Positions 21,406-32,624 of a DNA stretch of 64,000 bases are shown in pieces. The notes beneath the pieces were generated by a model. That model worked only from the letters and a program-made list of their open reading frames with translations. It was not told the origin of the DNA and did not search any database. Numbering within the stretch: position 1 is the first letter of the stretch; each line of letters begins with the position of its first letter. A program made the position numbers and the translations under genes. Location: positions 62,001 to 126,000 of the forward strand of contig VXIS01000034.1 in assembly GCA_008704415.1 (NCBI GenBank). Reading direction: 5' to 3'. Origin of the DNA: Sphaerosporella brunnea (lineage: Eukaryota > Ascomycota > Pezizomycetes > Pezizales > Pyronemataceae).

Positions 21406-24400
21406 ATGGGGGACTATCTCGTCGGCGACCACGTCGACGTGAACGGCCGACATGCGATAGTACGCTATGTGGGCACGACACACTTCCAGGAAGGCGAATG
21501 GGTGGGCGTCGAGCTGGACATGCCGGTGGGCAAGAACAACGGCACGGTGCAGGGCGTGCAATACTTTGAGTGCCGCGACAGATACGGCATGTTTGTACGT
21601 CCGTTTGTTCCGCGAATGATTGAGCGTCCGGCTGCACCTCCTCCAAGGAGACCAATGATTCAAGCCCCGCGACCAGAATCGCGGACTCAGACACCTGCCC
21701 AACAGGCTTCCGGATCGAGACCGGAGTCTCGCTCGGGCTTGCAGGCTACTTCCAGTCAGAAGAGACTCAGTGTTTCGAGCCCTGTACCAATCGCGCAGAA
21801 GGGAAGAAGCATGACTCTAAGGGTTTGCTTCCACCAAGGTGTGACATGAAGATGGAAAACACTGACGGTGCTACTCAGAGTCCTACTCGTCCTGCTTCCG
21901 TCACTAAGGGCCAAATTCTTTCTACTACACCCTCCTCGTCCGGCCCTAGCACTCCGCGCACACAAACTCCCACCACAGCGCAGCAGCTGCAGCATCGTCC
22001 TGGCGCCCCGTCGATTTCGTTGCGCCCGACAGGAAGTAGGCCGGGATCAATGCAGCCACCCGCAAAACCTATCGCACAAGCGAAACGTCAGTCCATAAGC
22101 GGTGCAGGAGCACCCCTTCAGCGTACGGCTTCTACGGCGTCTTCTACAGCTGCTTCTAGTGCTAGCGGCGGAACCACGACTCCCCAACGTAGAGATACAA
22201 TGAGTAGTAGTAGATTGTCGTTGAAGCCGGGCAGCGTTGGTCAGCTTGTGCGGAGGCCGTCTGCGGAGAGTACTACGAGCCTGAGCTCATCGCCTGAGAC
22301 GGTGCGGAGGTCGCGCACCGATTCGGCCAGCTCGCCGCAGCTCAAATCTGGTCGACAACTTGCTGCTCCTACGTCGACGGGCGTCGGTAGTGCGCGTACA
22401 TCACCTTCCAGAGGCTCCGTCAGCACCGGTAGTGGTGGCGGCGGCGCGGAACTCGCTGCGGCGCAGAGGGAAATTGAGGATTTGAAGAGCAAGGTGAAGG
22501 TACTGGAGAAGAAGCGACAAGAGGATCGCGAGAACCTCAAGACGTTGCAGCGAGTACAGGAGGAGCGCGACAAGTATGAAACCATCATCCAGAAACTACA
22601 GCAAAAGTACCAGCCCCAAGCGGCGGAGCTGGCGGAACTGAGGAAGCAAATCAAGGAGATGGAGACGACGGTGGCTGAAGTCGAGGAGATCAAAGCGGAA
22701 CACGAGGCGATGCTGGAAATGGCAACACTTGACAGGGAAATGGCGGAGGAGATGACGGAGCACTACAAGGCTGAGCTGGAGGCTGTCAGAGCCAAAGCTG
22801 AAGAGCTCGAAATGGAGGTCGATGTCTTGCGAGAGGAAAACGCTGAGTTGTCGCAGGGAATGAGTCCGGAGGAAAAGAATTCGGCTGGTTGGCTGCAGCT
22901 CGAAAAACAGAATTCCCGACTCCGCGAAGCATTGTTGCGCCTGAGAGAGATCACCAGCCAGACGGAAGAGGAATTGCGCGCCGCTAACGCTAGCTTGGAA
23001 GAGGAACTCAATGACCTGCTGAAATACAAGGAGGACTACGAATCTATCAAAGAGAAGCTCCTGGCAAGCCAGTCTGCCGTTGACGATCTCAGAGGCCAAC
23101 TGGAGGCTGCACTCGGGGCCGAGGAGATGCTGGAGGAACTGACTGAACGTAATATGAACATGAGCGAACAAATCGACGAGTACCGTGCCACAGTTGAGGA
23201 CCTGGAGAGCCTGAAGGAGATTGCAGACGAGCTCGAAATCAACCACATTGAGACGGAGAAACAAATGCAGGAAGAACTCGACTACAGAGACTTGATCATT
23301 GGCGAGCAGGTGAAAAGGATCCAGCTGTTGGAGAACAGCAATGAGGAGGCTGAATACACCATCACGAGGTTCAGGGACTTGGTTGTCAATCTGCAGAGCG
23401 ATCTCGAAGATATGAAGGCTTCACAACAAATCACTGAGACGGAAGCTGAAGAGCTGAGCGCCAGGTCGAGGTCCATGATGGATATTAACATGAAATTGCA
23501 GATCACGGCGGCCAAGGCTCAAAACAAGACGATTGACCTGGAACTACGCAAGATGGAGGCAGAGGAGGCGATGGAGCATTTGCAGATTGTGCAGGTTGGT
23601 CATATTCTAGCTCAACATCTAGTGTGGCCGTTTAGGTAGTTAACTTGACAGATGTTCCTGCCCGAATCTTTCCACAACGACCGCGATTCTGTCCTAGCTC
23701 TTCTCCGCTTCAAGCGTGTTTCCTTCAAGGCCCACCTTCTCCAAACCTTCGTAAAAGAGCGTCTAGCGGCGCAAACGGGACAGTTCATGTCCGGCCACGA
23801 GGAACAGCTCATGGCGGCATGCGAAATGTGCGATAAACTCACTTGGGTATCGGCGATGTGCGACCGCTTCGTAAACTGCATCAATTCTTGCTCGGTATCA
23901 CAATTTGCCCGCTTCCAGGGCGCGCTGATAGAACTGGACCCCGTAGAGCGCGCACTCAACGCCTGGATCGAGGGCTTGAGGCGCGATGAACTCAACGAGA
24001 AACACTGCGTCTCCGAGCTGCAAAGGACGATGGCGCTCATGAGCCATCTGGGCGAGATCCACCTCCAGAGTGATCTTGAGGGATTCGCTAGCGATGTACA
24101 CATGAAAGTGTTGCTAATGCAGAGCTACATGGAGAGTACGGCCGCCGCAACGAACCTGGTCAAGCTCGCCGTGCAGAAGAAGCTGGCCGTCACGGTGGAG
24201 GACGAGGAAGTTACCGCCAGCTTCGCAAAGAAGGCCGACGCCCTCGTCAGTCAGTCTCGCAGTGTCAAAGTCGTCATCGGCAAGATTCTGCGAGCACTGG
24301 ATGATTTCAGGGCCAGGAATCTTAGCATCACTACCGATAAACGCAGCGAGTTTGAGGCCGCCGAGGAGGCGACGCAGAAATTGGCTGCGTACACGCGTGC

Positions 24401-25656
24401 GGTCGGGGAGGACGTGTACGCACTCCTCTTCAATGAGACTGTTGGCGAGGGAGACGAGCCTAGAAGGGAACCCACCTGGATCGACCTGCAGAATACTATG
24501 TTTAAGACTACAGAAAGAGTCCTCAGCATGAGCGAGGGCGACATGTTTGGCTCCGTCATGAAGGATCTCAAAAATCTCACCACCAGTCTGGCGGAGCTTG
24601 CAAGCGTCGCCTCGGATATCGACGTCACTGCTGAGTGTAATCCTCCCTTCTCCTCCAATTCCAATGCCTTGATGCTAACCCTCCTTCCCAGTCGAGAAAG
24701 CCCCCGCCCCTTGGGTGACCCGTGCCCTCGAACTCAAATCCACCAAGGTCGTCAACGTGGATGTAGAAGAAGAGCTCCGGCGGCTGAAAGACGACCTCTT
24801 AGAGCGCACAACTCAGATCCGCCTGCGCGACAAAACACTTGAAGAATCCAGCGTCAAGATTGAACTCCTCGAATCCCGCATGCGCAACGTCACTAAGCAA
24901 TCCGAGCGGATCGAGGAGCTGGAAAAGCTCGTCTCCGAGGGGACGGCAAGAGAAAAGGACTTTTCGGAAGCAATCGAGACGCTCAATGAGGAGATCCAGG
25001 CGCTCGAAATCGACGTTGCCAAATGGCGCAAGGCGGCTGAAGACCGCCGCGCTGTCGGCGAAACGGATCGTGCCGGCCAGGAACGTGCTGTCGCCACCGC
25101 CCGCGAGGTCGGCGCCCTTAAAAAGGAAATCACCGCCCTACGTGGCGCTGTCGGCTTCTTTAGAGAGGAGAATGGAAGGCTTGGACGCGAGGACCTGGCC
25201 GCTACCAATATCGCGTGGTTGATGAAGCCGCTTAGGGACCCGACGATCGCAGAGATCCGCGAAGCGGAGGATCGCCTGCAGAAGGAGGCGAAGGACGTTA
25301 TGGCCGAGCTGTGTGCGCTTGCGCTCGAGGAGCACGTGGTCGAGCTGAAGGACAGTGTTGAAAGGATGAAGTGGAAGCCGCAGCGAGAGACACCCAGGTG
25401 GACGGTTGCCAAGCAGCGCGAACGCTACGAAAGCGTTAAGGCGTGGAAGGAGGACTTGATGGCGAGGGTGCAGCCGCCGAAGCGGCCGAAGCGGGAGTCA
25501 GAGGAGGAGCGCGAGGTAAGGAAGAAGGCGGCGGAGATTAGGGTTCGGCATCATTGGCCTCAGAAAAAGGAAGGCTGGGCAAGGGCCGAGATAGTCGTTG
25601 AGGAACCGGAGAGCTGGGAACAGCTGAGAGGGCGGCTGGGCGTAGTGGATGCGTAG
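21406..25656 (+). CDS. Dynactin large subunit p150Glued (DCTN1; Neurospora ro-3 type)
   Basis: Largest dynactin subunit; it links cytoplasmic dynein to cargo and microtubule plus ends and is needed for nuclear migration in hyphae. Exons are 21406-21822, 21879-23594, 23652-24636 and 24692-25656 (introns 55-57 nt), coding for 1360 residues. The CAP-Gly domain spans about residues 5-70 and shows HFQEGEWVGVELDMPVGKNN with the GKN(D/N)G motif that binds EEY/F tails. A Ser/Thr/Pro-rich basic linker (about 75-350) follows. Long coiled coils then run from about 350 to 720 (EIEDLKSKVKVLEKKRQEDR and onward). The globular dynactin domain continues from about 720 (SVLALLRFKRVSFKAHLLQT). A second coiled coil lies near 1050-1200 and ends in a basic tail. 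No breaks seen. The domain order and length match fungal p150. Confidence 0.95.
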
Positions 25657-26868
25657 GATGCTTTTGTGGGAACTGGCTGGAAAGGCTGGTGCTGGGTTGT
25701 GCAGGAGGTGGCGTTGTAGTTGTTTTTTTTCTTTTACACGTTTGTTTTTGACTGTTGGTGATATCAAGAAGCGTGCTTTTTATTCTTTTACGGGATGTTG
25801 ATATGTAGATTTGGTACATATTTCTTATGCCTTAACTCTAATTGGACTGTGAATAATACTAATGCCAGGTGGGAGGCGGTCAAGCGGCCATTGATTCGCC
25901 GCTGGGCATTTTTACAAGAAAAACAAAAATTCAATTTTTTTTGTTGCTATTCCAACCTCAAAAGCGAAATCTCAGGCTACTGGCTTCCTTGATCTGTTCA
26001 TACCTCCGCGGCCCACCAAACCCAACCGTCATCACCTTATCTCTTTTCCTCCTCCCCCACCACACCCGCACCAGCACCCGCAAGCGGACGCCGACTCCGG
26101 AACTCCATAACAATAAACGAAACGGGGCCAGCTCGGAACACGATGTTGCAGTCTTCTTGTTCTTGGTCTTCTGCTTGCGATGTGTGGCGGTGGTGCTCGA
26201 TGCTGAGGCAGGTGTATGCCACCACCACCAGCAGCAGCGCGAGGAGGAGGAGCAGGGGGAGGGGGAGCTCTATCATCTGGGAGAGGAGTTAGGTTGGGTA
26301 CTGAGTATGTACTTAAGGGGAGGGGGGGGGGTACGTTTTGTGATTGCGGGAAGGGACGCGGGGAGAAACGGTGGGAGGTGGGAGGTGGGAGGCTTTATAT
26401 CCATCTGCGTTAGGGTCGTATGAGATGAGGGTGTATGTACCTACATACGGTTCCGGTGGAGGTGTGGCGCAGCCAGGCAGGGATTGTTTTGCGGAAAGAT
26501 CGACGGTGCGTGCCTTGTCGCTGACCGGAGGGTGGGCGAGACTTTCTGGATCTGGTGCATTTTTTTTTTTGGTTCTACATAAATGCCCGAGTAGACAGAA
26601 TACACATCGCGGGTTCTACATAGGATCCGCGTGTATGTGAGGCATTAAGCAGTAGATAGAAAAATCAAATATAGATTTTCGTGACATGAAAAAAACATCA
26701 AAAGCATTTATCATCGATGCATCCTCCACTATAATTCCAATGATTGTCCTTCCTCCCTTTCTTTATGAATGCAAAACAAAACAAAACAGAAAACAGAAAA
26801 CAGAAAAGAGGAAACCAAAAACCCAATCCAGAGAAAAGTCCTCCAAGCCCAAGTCATACATTGTTGAT
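25657..26868. other. Spacer between dynactin p150 and the secreted precursor gene
   Basis: About 1.2 kb with the p150 3' flank and, at the far end, the 3' flank of the minus-strand secreted gene (A-rich AAAAC repeats near 26775-26815). A minus-strand 79-codon frame at 26276-26037 begins with a very hydrophobic stretch (PLPLLLLLALLLVVVAYTCL). It overlaps a CAC/CAG/GAG-rich, low-complexity stretch on the other strand, so it may be chance. A G homopolymer lies at about 26320-26330. Confidence 0.35.
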
Positions 26869-27720
26869 TTAGTTGTTGTGTCCTCCGCAGGTGTAGCAGC
26901 CAACCTGAGAGATGTTGTCGTTGATGCAGATACGGTAGTAGCCGTCCCACCCTCCGTTGTTGGTCATCTCGTAGCAGGCCTTCCACAAGTCGTGCTGGTA
27001 CGAGTAAAGAGCGCCATTGTAGGTCAATGTGTAGATATCGCTGTTGGAAAGGACGGTAGCTTGGTGGCCGGCGGAAGCCCAGTAGTGGACATGCACCTGG
27101 CGGTAGCAGCTGCTCCTCTTCTTAGCTCTCAGCTTGGTAGCGGGGGTGGTGTCGTCGATGCTGTCGAGAGAGGCAGAGGCCGAGAAACCGTCTTCGTGGA
27201 TGTCAAGCTTGTGGATGCTCATGGCGTCGTCGGCGGCGGCAGTGGCAGCGAGAGGAGCGTGGGAGTCGTGGATCGAGACCTCGGAAGCGGCGTTCAACGA
27301 CTTGGTGTGGTTGTAGAGCTCGCCCCAAGTCGGCAGCGAGGGGGCTCCGTCCTCGTCGCGGCGGGTGTGCTGCGGCCCCGCCGCGGACGCATCCGTGACC
27401 TTCGACGAAACCCAGTCCGACACCTTCGAGGCAAGCTGCTGGAGGATGCCCGTGGTCGACAGCAGGATCGTGCACGTCGACACCAAGTAGACGTTGAGGC
27501 AGATCATGAATTCGCCGCCCGCGCCGTTGCTGTGCTCGTACACCACGATGTTGCCGCGGCCGCGGCAGTTCACCCGCTTGACGAGCTGGTTGTTGTTGTT
27601 GTTGCCCTCCGCTGAGCGAAGCTGCAGCTTTGGCTCTGCTACTGCTCCCGGGAGCGCCATCGCCTGGCCGACGGAGCTCCACAAGGACAAAAGCAAGACG
27701 GCGTTTCCCAAGAACATCAT
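26869..27720 (-). CDS. Secreted, multi-dibasic-site preproprotein of unknown family (killer-preprotoxin-like layout)
   Basis: Intronless frame of 283 residues. Residues 1-22 form a clear signal peptide (hydrophobic LLLSLW core, GQAMA before the likely cut). Dibasic Kex2-type sites stand at K48-R49, R120-R121 and K200-K201-R202, dividing the precursor into a short pro-segment, chain A (50-121), a middle part (122-202) and chain B (203-283). Chain A has Cys 52, 74 and 83 and a hydrophobic stretch (CLNVYLVSTCTILLSTTGIL). The middle has no Cys but one N-glycosylation sequon (N137-H-T). Chain B has Cys 205, 249, 265, 275 and 278 and many aromatics. With 3 and 5 cysteines, full pairing needs at least one inter-chain bond. 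This order resembles the alpha-gamma-beta plan of yeast K1/K28-type preprotoxins. No sequence family is recognised, and a toxic role is only a hypothesis. It borders transposon-rich DNA. Confidence 0.75.
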   Translation of the reverse strand: MMFLGNAVLLLSLWSSVGQAMALPGAVAEPKLQLRSAEGNNNNNQLVKRVNCRGRGNIVVYEHSNGAGGEFMICLNVYLVSTCTILLSTTGILQQLASKVSDWVSSKVTDASAAGPQHTRRDEDGAPSLPTWGELYNHTKSLNAASEVSIHDSHAPLAATAAADDAMSIHKLDIHEDGFSASASLDSIDDTTPATKLRAKKRSSCYRQVHVHYWASAGHQATVLSNSDIYTLTYNGALYSYQHDLWKACYEMTNNGGWDGYYRICINDNISQVGCYTCGGHNN

Positions 27721-29579
27721 TGTGGTGGTGGTGATGGTGTGCTTTTACTTCGGCGGTGGAGTTGGAAGTGACTGTGCGGTCGATATAGATTCCGGAGGCG
27801 ATGAAAAAGGCGAAGATCGCTAGATTGAAGCTGTTAATTTCCAGAAAAACTGTGGGCAGTGTAGGGAAGAACCTACAAGCTGAGGAGTTGCTATTTGCTG
27901 CTTTGATACTGTGGAAGCTGGTGCTGATGGAGATATCAACTCGAGGACAGAGACCTCACTCTTATAGAATTTTGAGATACACTTGCAACGCAGAGTCCTT
28001 ACACAGCTCAACTGGTGGGCCTCCAAGCCATCACCTACAGAGTGGCATTATCTCCATGATGCCGGCAAAGAAAGCAGACGTTCAACAAAGTCCCGCACAA
28101 GGCATTGAAGGACCAAGCCATAACCAGGGGGTGATCCGGTAGCAAGAAACTATTTTCACGATTCCGGTCAATCTGTATAATGCGCCAGCGAGTGCCTTGG
28201 TGGAGACAGCAGAATTGATACTTGCTGTGAATCATCCGTCTTCATCGGAATACTCAAGATCCGCATGAATCGCCCTGACGTAACTAACTGGTACTAAACG
28301 CAGCCGGAGCTTTATCCGAGTGCTTTTTTTTGCCAATGAAGCTTATTCCCTTCAAGCTTTGCACTTGGAAGCCGTATATGGGTTGGAGGCCTTCACCGGA
28401 AGCGTCTGTGGCATGATCGGTCGAGGCGTTTTTGAGCGTCAGCAACTCTATTCGGAAGTCCAAGTGCGGAGTAAAGGGTTTAATCAACACGCCTCGTCCG
28501 GTCAACTGCTGTTCAAAAGAATAGCGGGTTGTATGTACTTCCCATGCATGCATGGTAGGAAGAAAGCTTGTTCACCGGGAATTTTGTCTGACGATGTTTT
28601 TGTGTAGCGCGACGTTTAAATTGATCGTTGTAACACTTTCTTTCGGTGGAAAATGGGGGGCTCCCAGTCAGGTCTAAGCCTCAAATCTAATTGAGGACCC
28701 AAAAGATGAAAACAAAAGGCTTCAACCCATCAGTTTAAACTGCTCTTGGTATGTCTTGATCACCATCTTGAGCTCAGGAAATGCGATCTCTTCCCTCAAG
28801 AATCTCAGTGATTAGTGAAAATTTTCCTTGCAGTGTTAGCTGCTGATGATTCCTATCTATCCTTTTCGCTATAGTAAGACCTTTTTCTTCCACCTTTAAC
28901 GGGTAGGTAGACAGCCTCTAGATATAATATAGACCTGGCACAGTCACTGCAGATGTACCAGTACGGACCGATATTAGACTGGAAATATCTGCTATTCGGG
29001 AAGATCCGACAGATATTGTATCCGCCACGATCCGCCACGCTCTAGTTAGATTCTGTGCAGTCGGAAGATGGGTTGCCGGGTGGTCAATTTTCATCACATA
29101 TATATCTGGCTCAGCCTACATACATGCTTTCCTCCCCAGAAGTCGGAATCTACCGAGAAGACCTTGCATTGTCGGGTTCCTGACAGATGCTAATATTAAC
29201 ACTTTGCCGCCGGGTGCAATAACTCGGAAGCTGCCGGCACGGCTGTTGCAAGCGCCGGTTTATGCGCTAACGCCTGATATATTATATTATATTACAAGAG
29301 TCAACATGATGTTACTAGTACATGTCCGTACTCTACATACTATGTGATATCTGGTGCGCGGCCGTGCAAACAAATCCGAAACGCAGTCTCCATGAAAGTA
29401 ACCGATCATTTGATGTAAACCGAGACTGTAAAGACCCGTCCTGCTATGGAATGAAGACCTTTACAGCGGCTAGGAACGCGGCTTGCCATAGGCGCACGGC
29501 GGCAGGTGAAGCAGTGGCAGTTCAGCAAGCGTGGTCACCATTACAAGGTGAGAGTAACTGCACCCTTTCAAGTTGAATT
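27721..29579. other. Gene-free spacer at the edge of the transposon-rich tract
   Basis: The first few hundred bases are the promoter side of the secreted-precursor gene. Beyond that, frames are short and without family features. AT-rich patches occur at 28915-28990 and 29275-29300 (TATATTATATTATATTA). I could not identify long terminal repeats here, although the gypsy relic starts directly after. Confidence 0.35.
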
Positions 29580-30200
29580 GGGACGTATCCAAAATTGCCG
29601 ATTGATCTTCAATTGCCTGGACGTGCGAAGGCTGGCGATGGTGCTGATGGCTTTACCAATCAGCTTGTAGACACACTGCGCCGGGCAAGACAAAACCTTG
29701 AGGATGCACAGCTAGGAATGGCCATCGAAGCGGACAAGCACAGAACCCCACACCCAATCCGCGAAGGCAAGTCCGTTTTTTTTTTTTTTGAGTACCCGAA
29801 ACATATCAGTGGGCTATGCCAACCTTCTGGGAAAGAAAAACGAAAGAGAACTTGATAGTTGAAAATTCCAACATGAGTTCACAGGGCCTTTCAAAATCCT
29901 AATGTCTGCGAGGCAATGCAGCCAAGCTCAATGTCCCTGAAGGTTGGAGAAAGGATACATTCAATGCCGATCGGTTGAAAATCGACAAGGTAGACCACCA
30001 ACGCCAGCACCGCACTCCGTTCAACACGAGCAGGCCAAGAATACGCGGTTGAAGCAGTCCTGGAGCATGAAGGTTCAACGGCAAAAGATCTGCAGTATCT
30101 GGTAAAATGGCTGGGATAATAAAGAATCTAATTGGCAGCCATTGGCAAACTTGAAATCATCGGCCAAGGAAGCCCTATGTGAATATCACCAAAGGATGGG
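29580..30200 (+). mobile_element. Ty3/gypsy (chromovirus) relic: integrase C-terminus and chromodomain
   Basis: Translated fragments in changing frames match the end of a fungal Ty3/gypsy polyprotein. At about 29595-29770, LVDTLRRARQNLEDAQLGMA followed by EADKHRTPHPIREGKSVFF resembles the usual integrase tail (LQ..AQENLE.AQ.RMK..ADRHR...Y.VGD.V). At about 29920-30050, NAAKLNVPEGWRKDTFNADR resembles the (K)L.LP...K(I)HPVF(H/N)..RLK block. At about 30035-30190, YAVEAVLEHEGSTAKDLQYL and VKWLG, then after two adjacent TAA stops NWQPLANLKSSAKEALCEY, resembles a chromodomain. Stops and frameshifts make the copy dead. Upstream reverse transcriptase and flanking repeats were not found, so it is 5'-truncated or too decayed to see. 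Confidence 0.7.
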
Positions 30201-30563
30201 TTTATGCATGGATGCGATGGATTCGATGGAGCTATTTTTGAGTGGCAGAGCTGGGTTTCTTATCATCATGGCGTCACACTTGATGGGCGCCACCTTTAAC
30301 AGGTCAGGTTGCAGATGGGGTATGAGCATTGGGCGAGTTTATACGGTAGGCTAGCTAGTTTGATAGGCTTGGAGCTCGACAGTACAATGACACTTAAACC
30401 TCTACATACCTTCCCACAGCGATGCAATTTCCAAAGGCCTCGGCAACTGCTCTAGAGTCGGAGGCTGTGTTACCAAGGGATTTCCTTGCTGTAGTGGGAA
30501 CGGGTCAGAGTTATGAAGATGTAAAGTCAAGCGTCCTCTCCTCGTTACGGGAGAGGTTCTAAC

Positions 30564-30723
30564 TACAGAATACGGTCATATAAGAATATCCGCCCTATAA
30601 GAAGATGGGTGGCCGGTCCCGACCGATTTTGTATGGGACAAGCCACTCTCTCTATAAGAATTTTCACTTTATAAGAATAAGCCCCAGCGGTCCCGACCGT
30701 ATTCTTATATAGACTCTACTGTA
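30564..30723. mobile_element. Short palindromic pogo/Tc1-like mini-element
   Basis: A 160-nt segment whose ends are imperfect inverted repeats. Both ends read TACAG, then 8-9 variable bases, then ATATAAGAATA (left 30564-30588; right read on the minus strand from 30723). Inside, a GGTCCCGACC palindrome occurs twice (about 30614-30623 and 30689-30698) and TATAAGAA words repeat. The TA at each end fits TA target duplication, and the CAGTAGAGTC end resembles fungal pogo/Fot1-type termini. There is no coding capacity. Read as a MITE or a decayed pair of element ends. Confidence 0.6.
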
Positions 30724-32624
30724 CTAGTAACTAGACAGGATGCTTCCCACGTGATACCTGCTCGCTTAAGCGGCGCTAACCCACGCCACGTGTGCCTCCC
30801 ACGCGAGAACCCGTGCGTGCCAGGCTGGGAGAACCGAGATTCTCCTGAGACACTCAACCAGCATCCACCAGCAAGCGAGCTAGTATTTGCAGCAATTGCA
30901 AGCAGGGCTGTAGTGAAAACCGGTGTCGCTGTTTTAAAAATGACCTTAAGTGCTCGATTTATTGTCATTCAACTGAGTCTGACCGCGGCAATCTCAAGCC
31001 ATTGAGCGAAAGAACGGAGATCTCACTATTGGACCCTGCCACGAATGTGGATGATGGAAAGCCCGCAGCGACAGGCGTAGAAATGCGGGCTCACGGTGGA
31101 GAGACTGCGGAGGATAAGTAAGGTGGGATCACGGAAGTGTATTTTCGAGTAGATTACTAGTAAATAGTTATGCGCATGCTGGAGAAGCTTTTTCATTTGT
31201 ACCAGTAGATTTCGTTTGTGAGACCGAGCATGTTCGCCGACGGGCCGGAACACATGTCCATCTATTCGATGAGCAGCGATAGGCAGGCGGTACAGCTTCT
31301 TGGGGGCCACTGCCAGATTGACTTCCCGGTGGGGAAAACATGCACTCTTCGCCAGCCTGCCACATGCATGAACAGCAACAATCCGGCCACTTTGCTGACA
31401 TGGAGATCGTGGAGGTGCAGGTTTCAGGGCGGAAAGCACAAGCGTAAGACGCGGCGATATATATATATATATATATTCCTGAACTATGAGATCGCTGCGT
31501 GCTGGACGGATATAAACACTGGAGGGAGCTTGCCGTTATTACCTCCGTTCATGTAGAGCTTGCACTCCGTTGTCGCTTCCAACCGCAACGGCTGAAACAT
31601 ACGATTTCTTATGCATTCTTATATGTATAGTAGTGGATCAAGTGTTTCTTCTATATGTACACAGCTTTCCAGCCTAGTCATCGATCATCACTCGCTGGGA
31701 ATCGCCGACCGTGCAAAGGATCAGACCCGTGTCTTGAGTCGGCCCGAGACTACTGCGCAGGTTATGCAGACGGACGTAGGGAGGGGAGGAATCTTCATCA
31801 GCTGGGATCGGGTGGAAGTGAACTTCACGGCGATTATGGTGAGGACCCCCTCTGTTGGAATGTGCGTCCAAGTACTAGCTGCCTTCGAGGTTTTCCCCTC
31901 CGTATCTATTACATATCTATTCGGCCCCAATAGAGCGATGAGAAGGCTTCCAGTTGAGGAACAGATTGTGTGTACGACGTCCATGACAGGAGATCGGAAC
32001 TCCGTGACACAGGGTAGAGCTACAAAACATCACCCGCGCCCGAACTTCGATCCTACTGGCACTTTGTGTACAGGGCCCTGCAGAACCAAAGTTGCGGGAG
32101 AGAAGTATCGCAAATTGGTGGATTGGGCGAGATCAAGGCTGTTGGGGGGCATCCGACGGGCTCGGCTCGGAAATAGAAGCCATAGAGCCGTCTGGCAAGA
32201 TTACTTCATATCTTGAAATACTCTATACAGCGTGGGGAAAAAAAAAAGAAAACAACTGACTGGGACCGCCTTACGCTGGATAACTTTATCCTTCAAGTTT
32301 ACCCCGGAAGGGCCCAAGCCTACTACTGCTCATCACCATACCTAGGAACGCTTTGTGGGCGGAAGCGAATGCATGAAGCCCGGACGATTGTCTGGATGAT
32401 TGCGAACAATATAAAACTGCGATATGCATCTGGAACACCGAGAGTTTTACCGTCTGTCAGTCCAGAGGTTGACAACACACACCCGCAAGGGTCGAGCGCG
32501 GTCTTTGAGTCATTCCGTAGAAAGCACAGGGTGCTGGGAGTGGCTTGAAGCTCAAAACGTGCGCTTCTCAGCTAGCGAGGGGTTGTGCCCGTGAGTGATA
32601 TCATGTGAGTCGGCCGTTTGCTAG
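30724..32624. other. Non-coding spacer inside the transposon-rich tract
   Basis: About 1.9 kb with short frames only and no recognisable family; the longest (plus strand 31611-32216) has no family features. An AT dinucleotide run lies at 31457-31476. It is probably decayed repeat DNA. Confidence 0.35.
31457..31476. repeat. (AT)n microsatellite
   Basis: Ten AT units in a row, within decayed repeat DNA. Confidence 0.9.

Noticed and set aside
22596..23264. 222-codon minus-strand frame, Leu/Phe-rich
   Set aside because: Shadow of the Glu/Lys-rich coiled coil of dynactin p150.
26686..27615. 309-codon plus-strand frame, Val-rich
   Set aside because: Antisense of the secreted precursor, which has a signal peptide, dibasic sites and a Cys pattern; the plus frame has none of these.
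31611..32216. 201-codon frame in the transposon-rich tract
   Set aside because: No recognisable domain; equally long frames occur on the opposite strand, as expected for decayed DNA.
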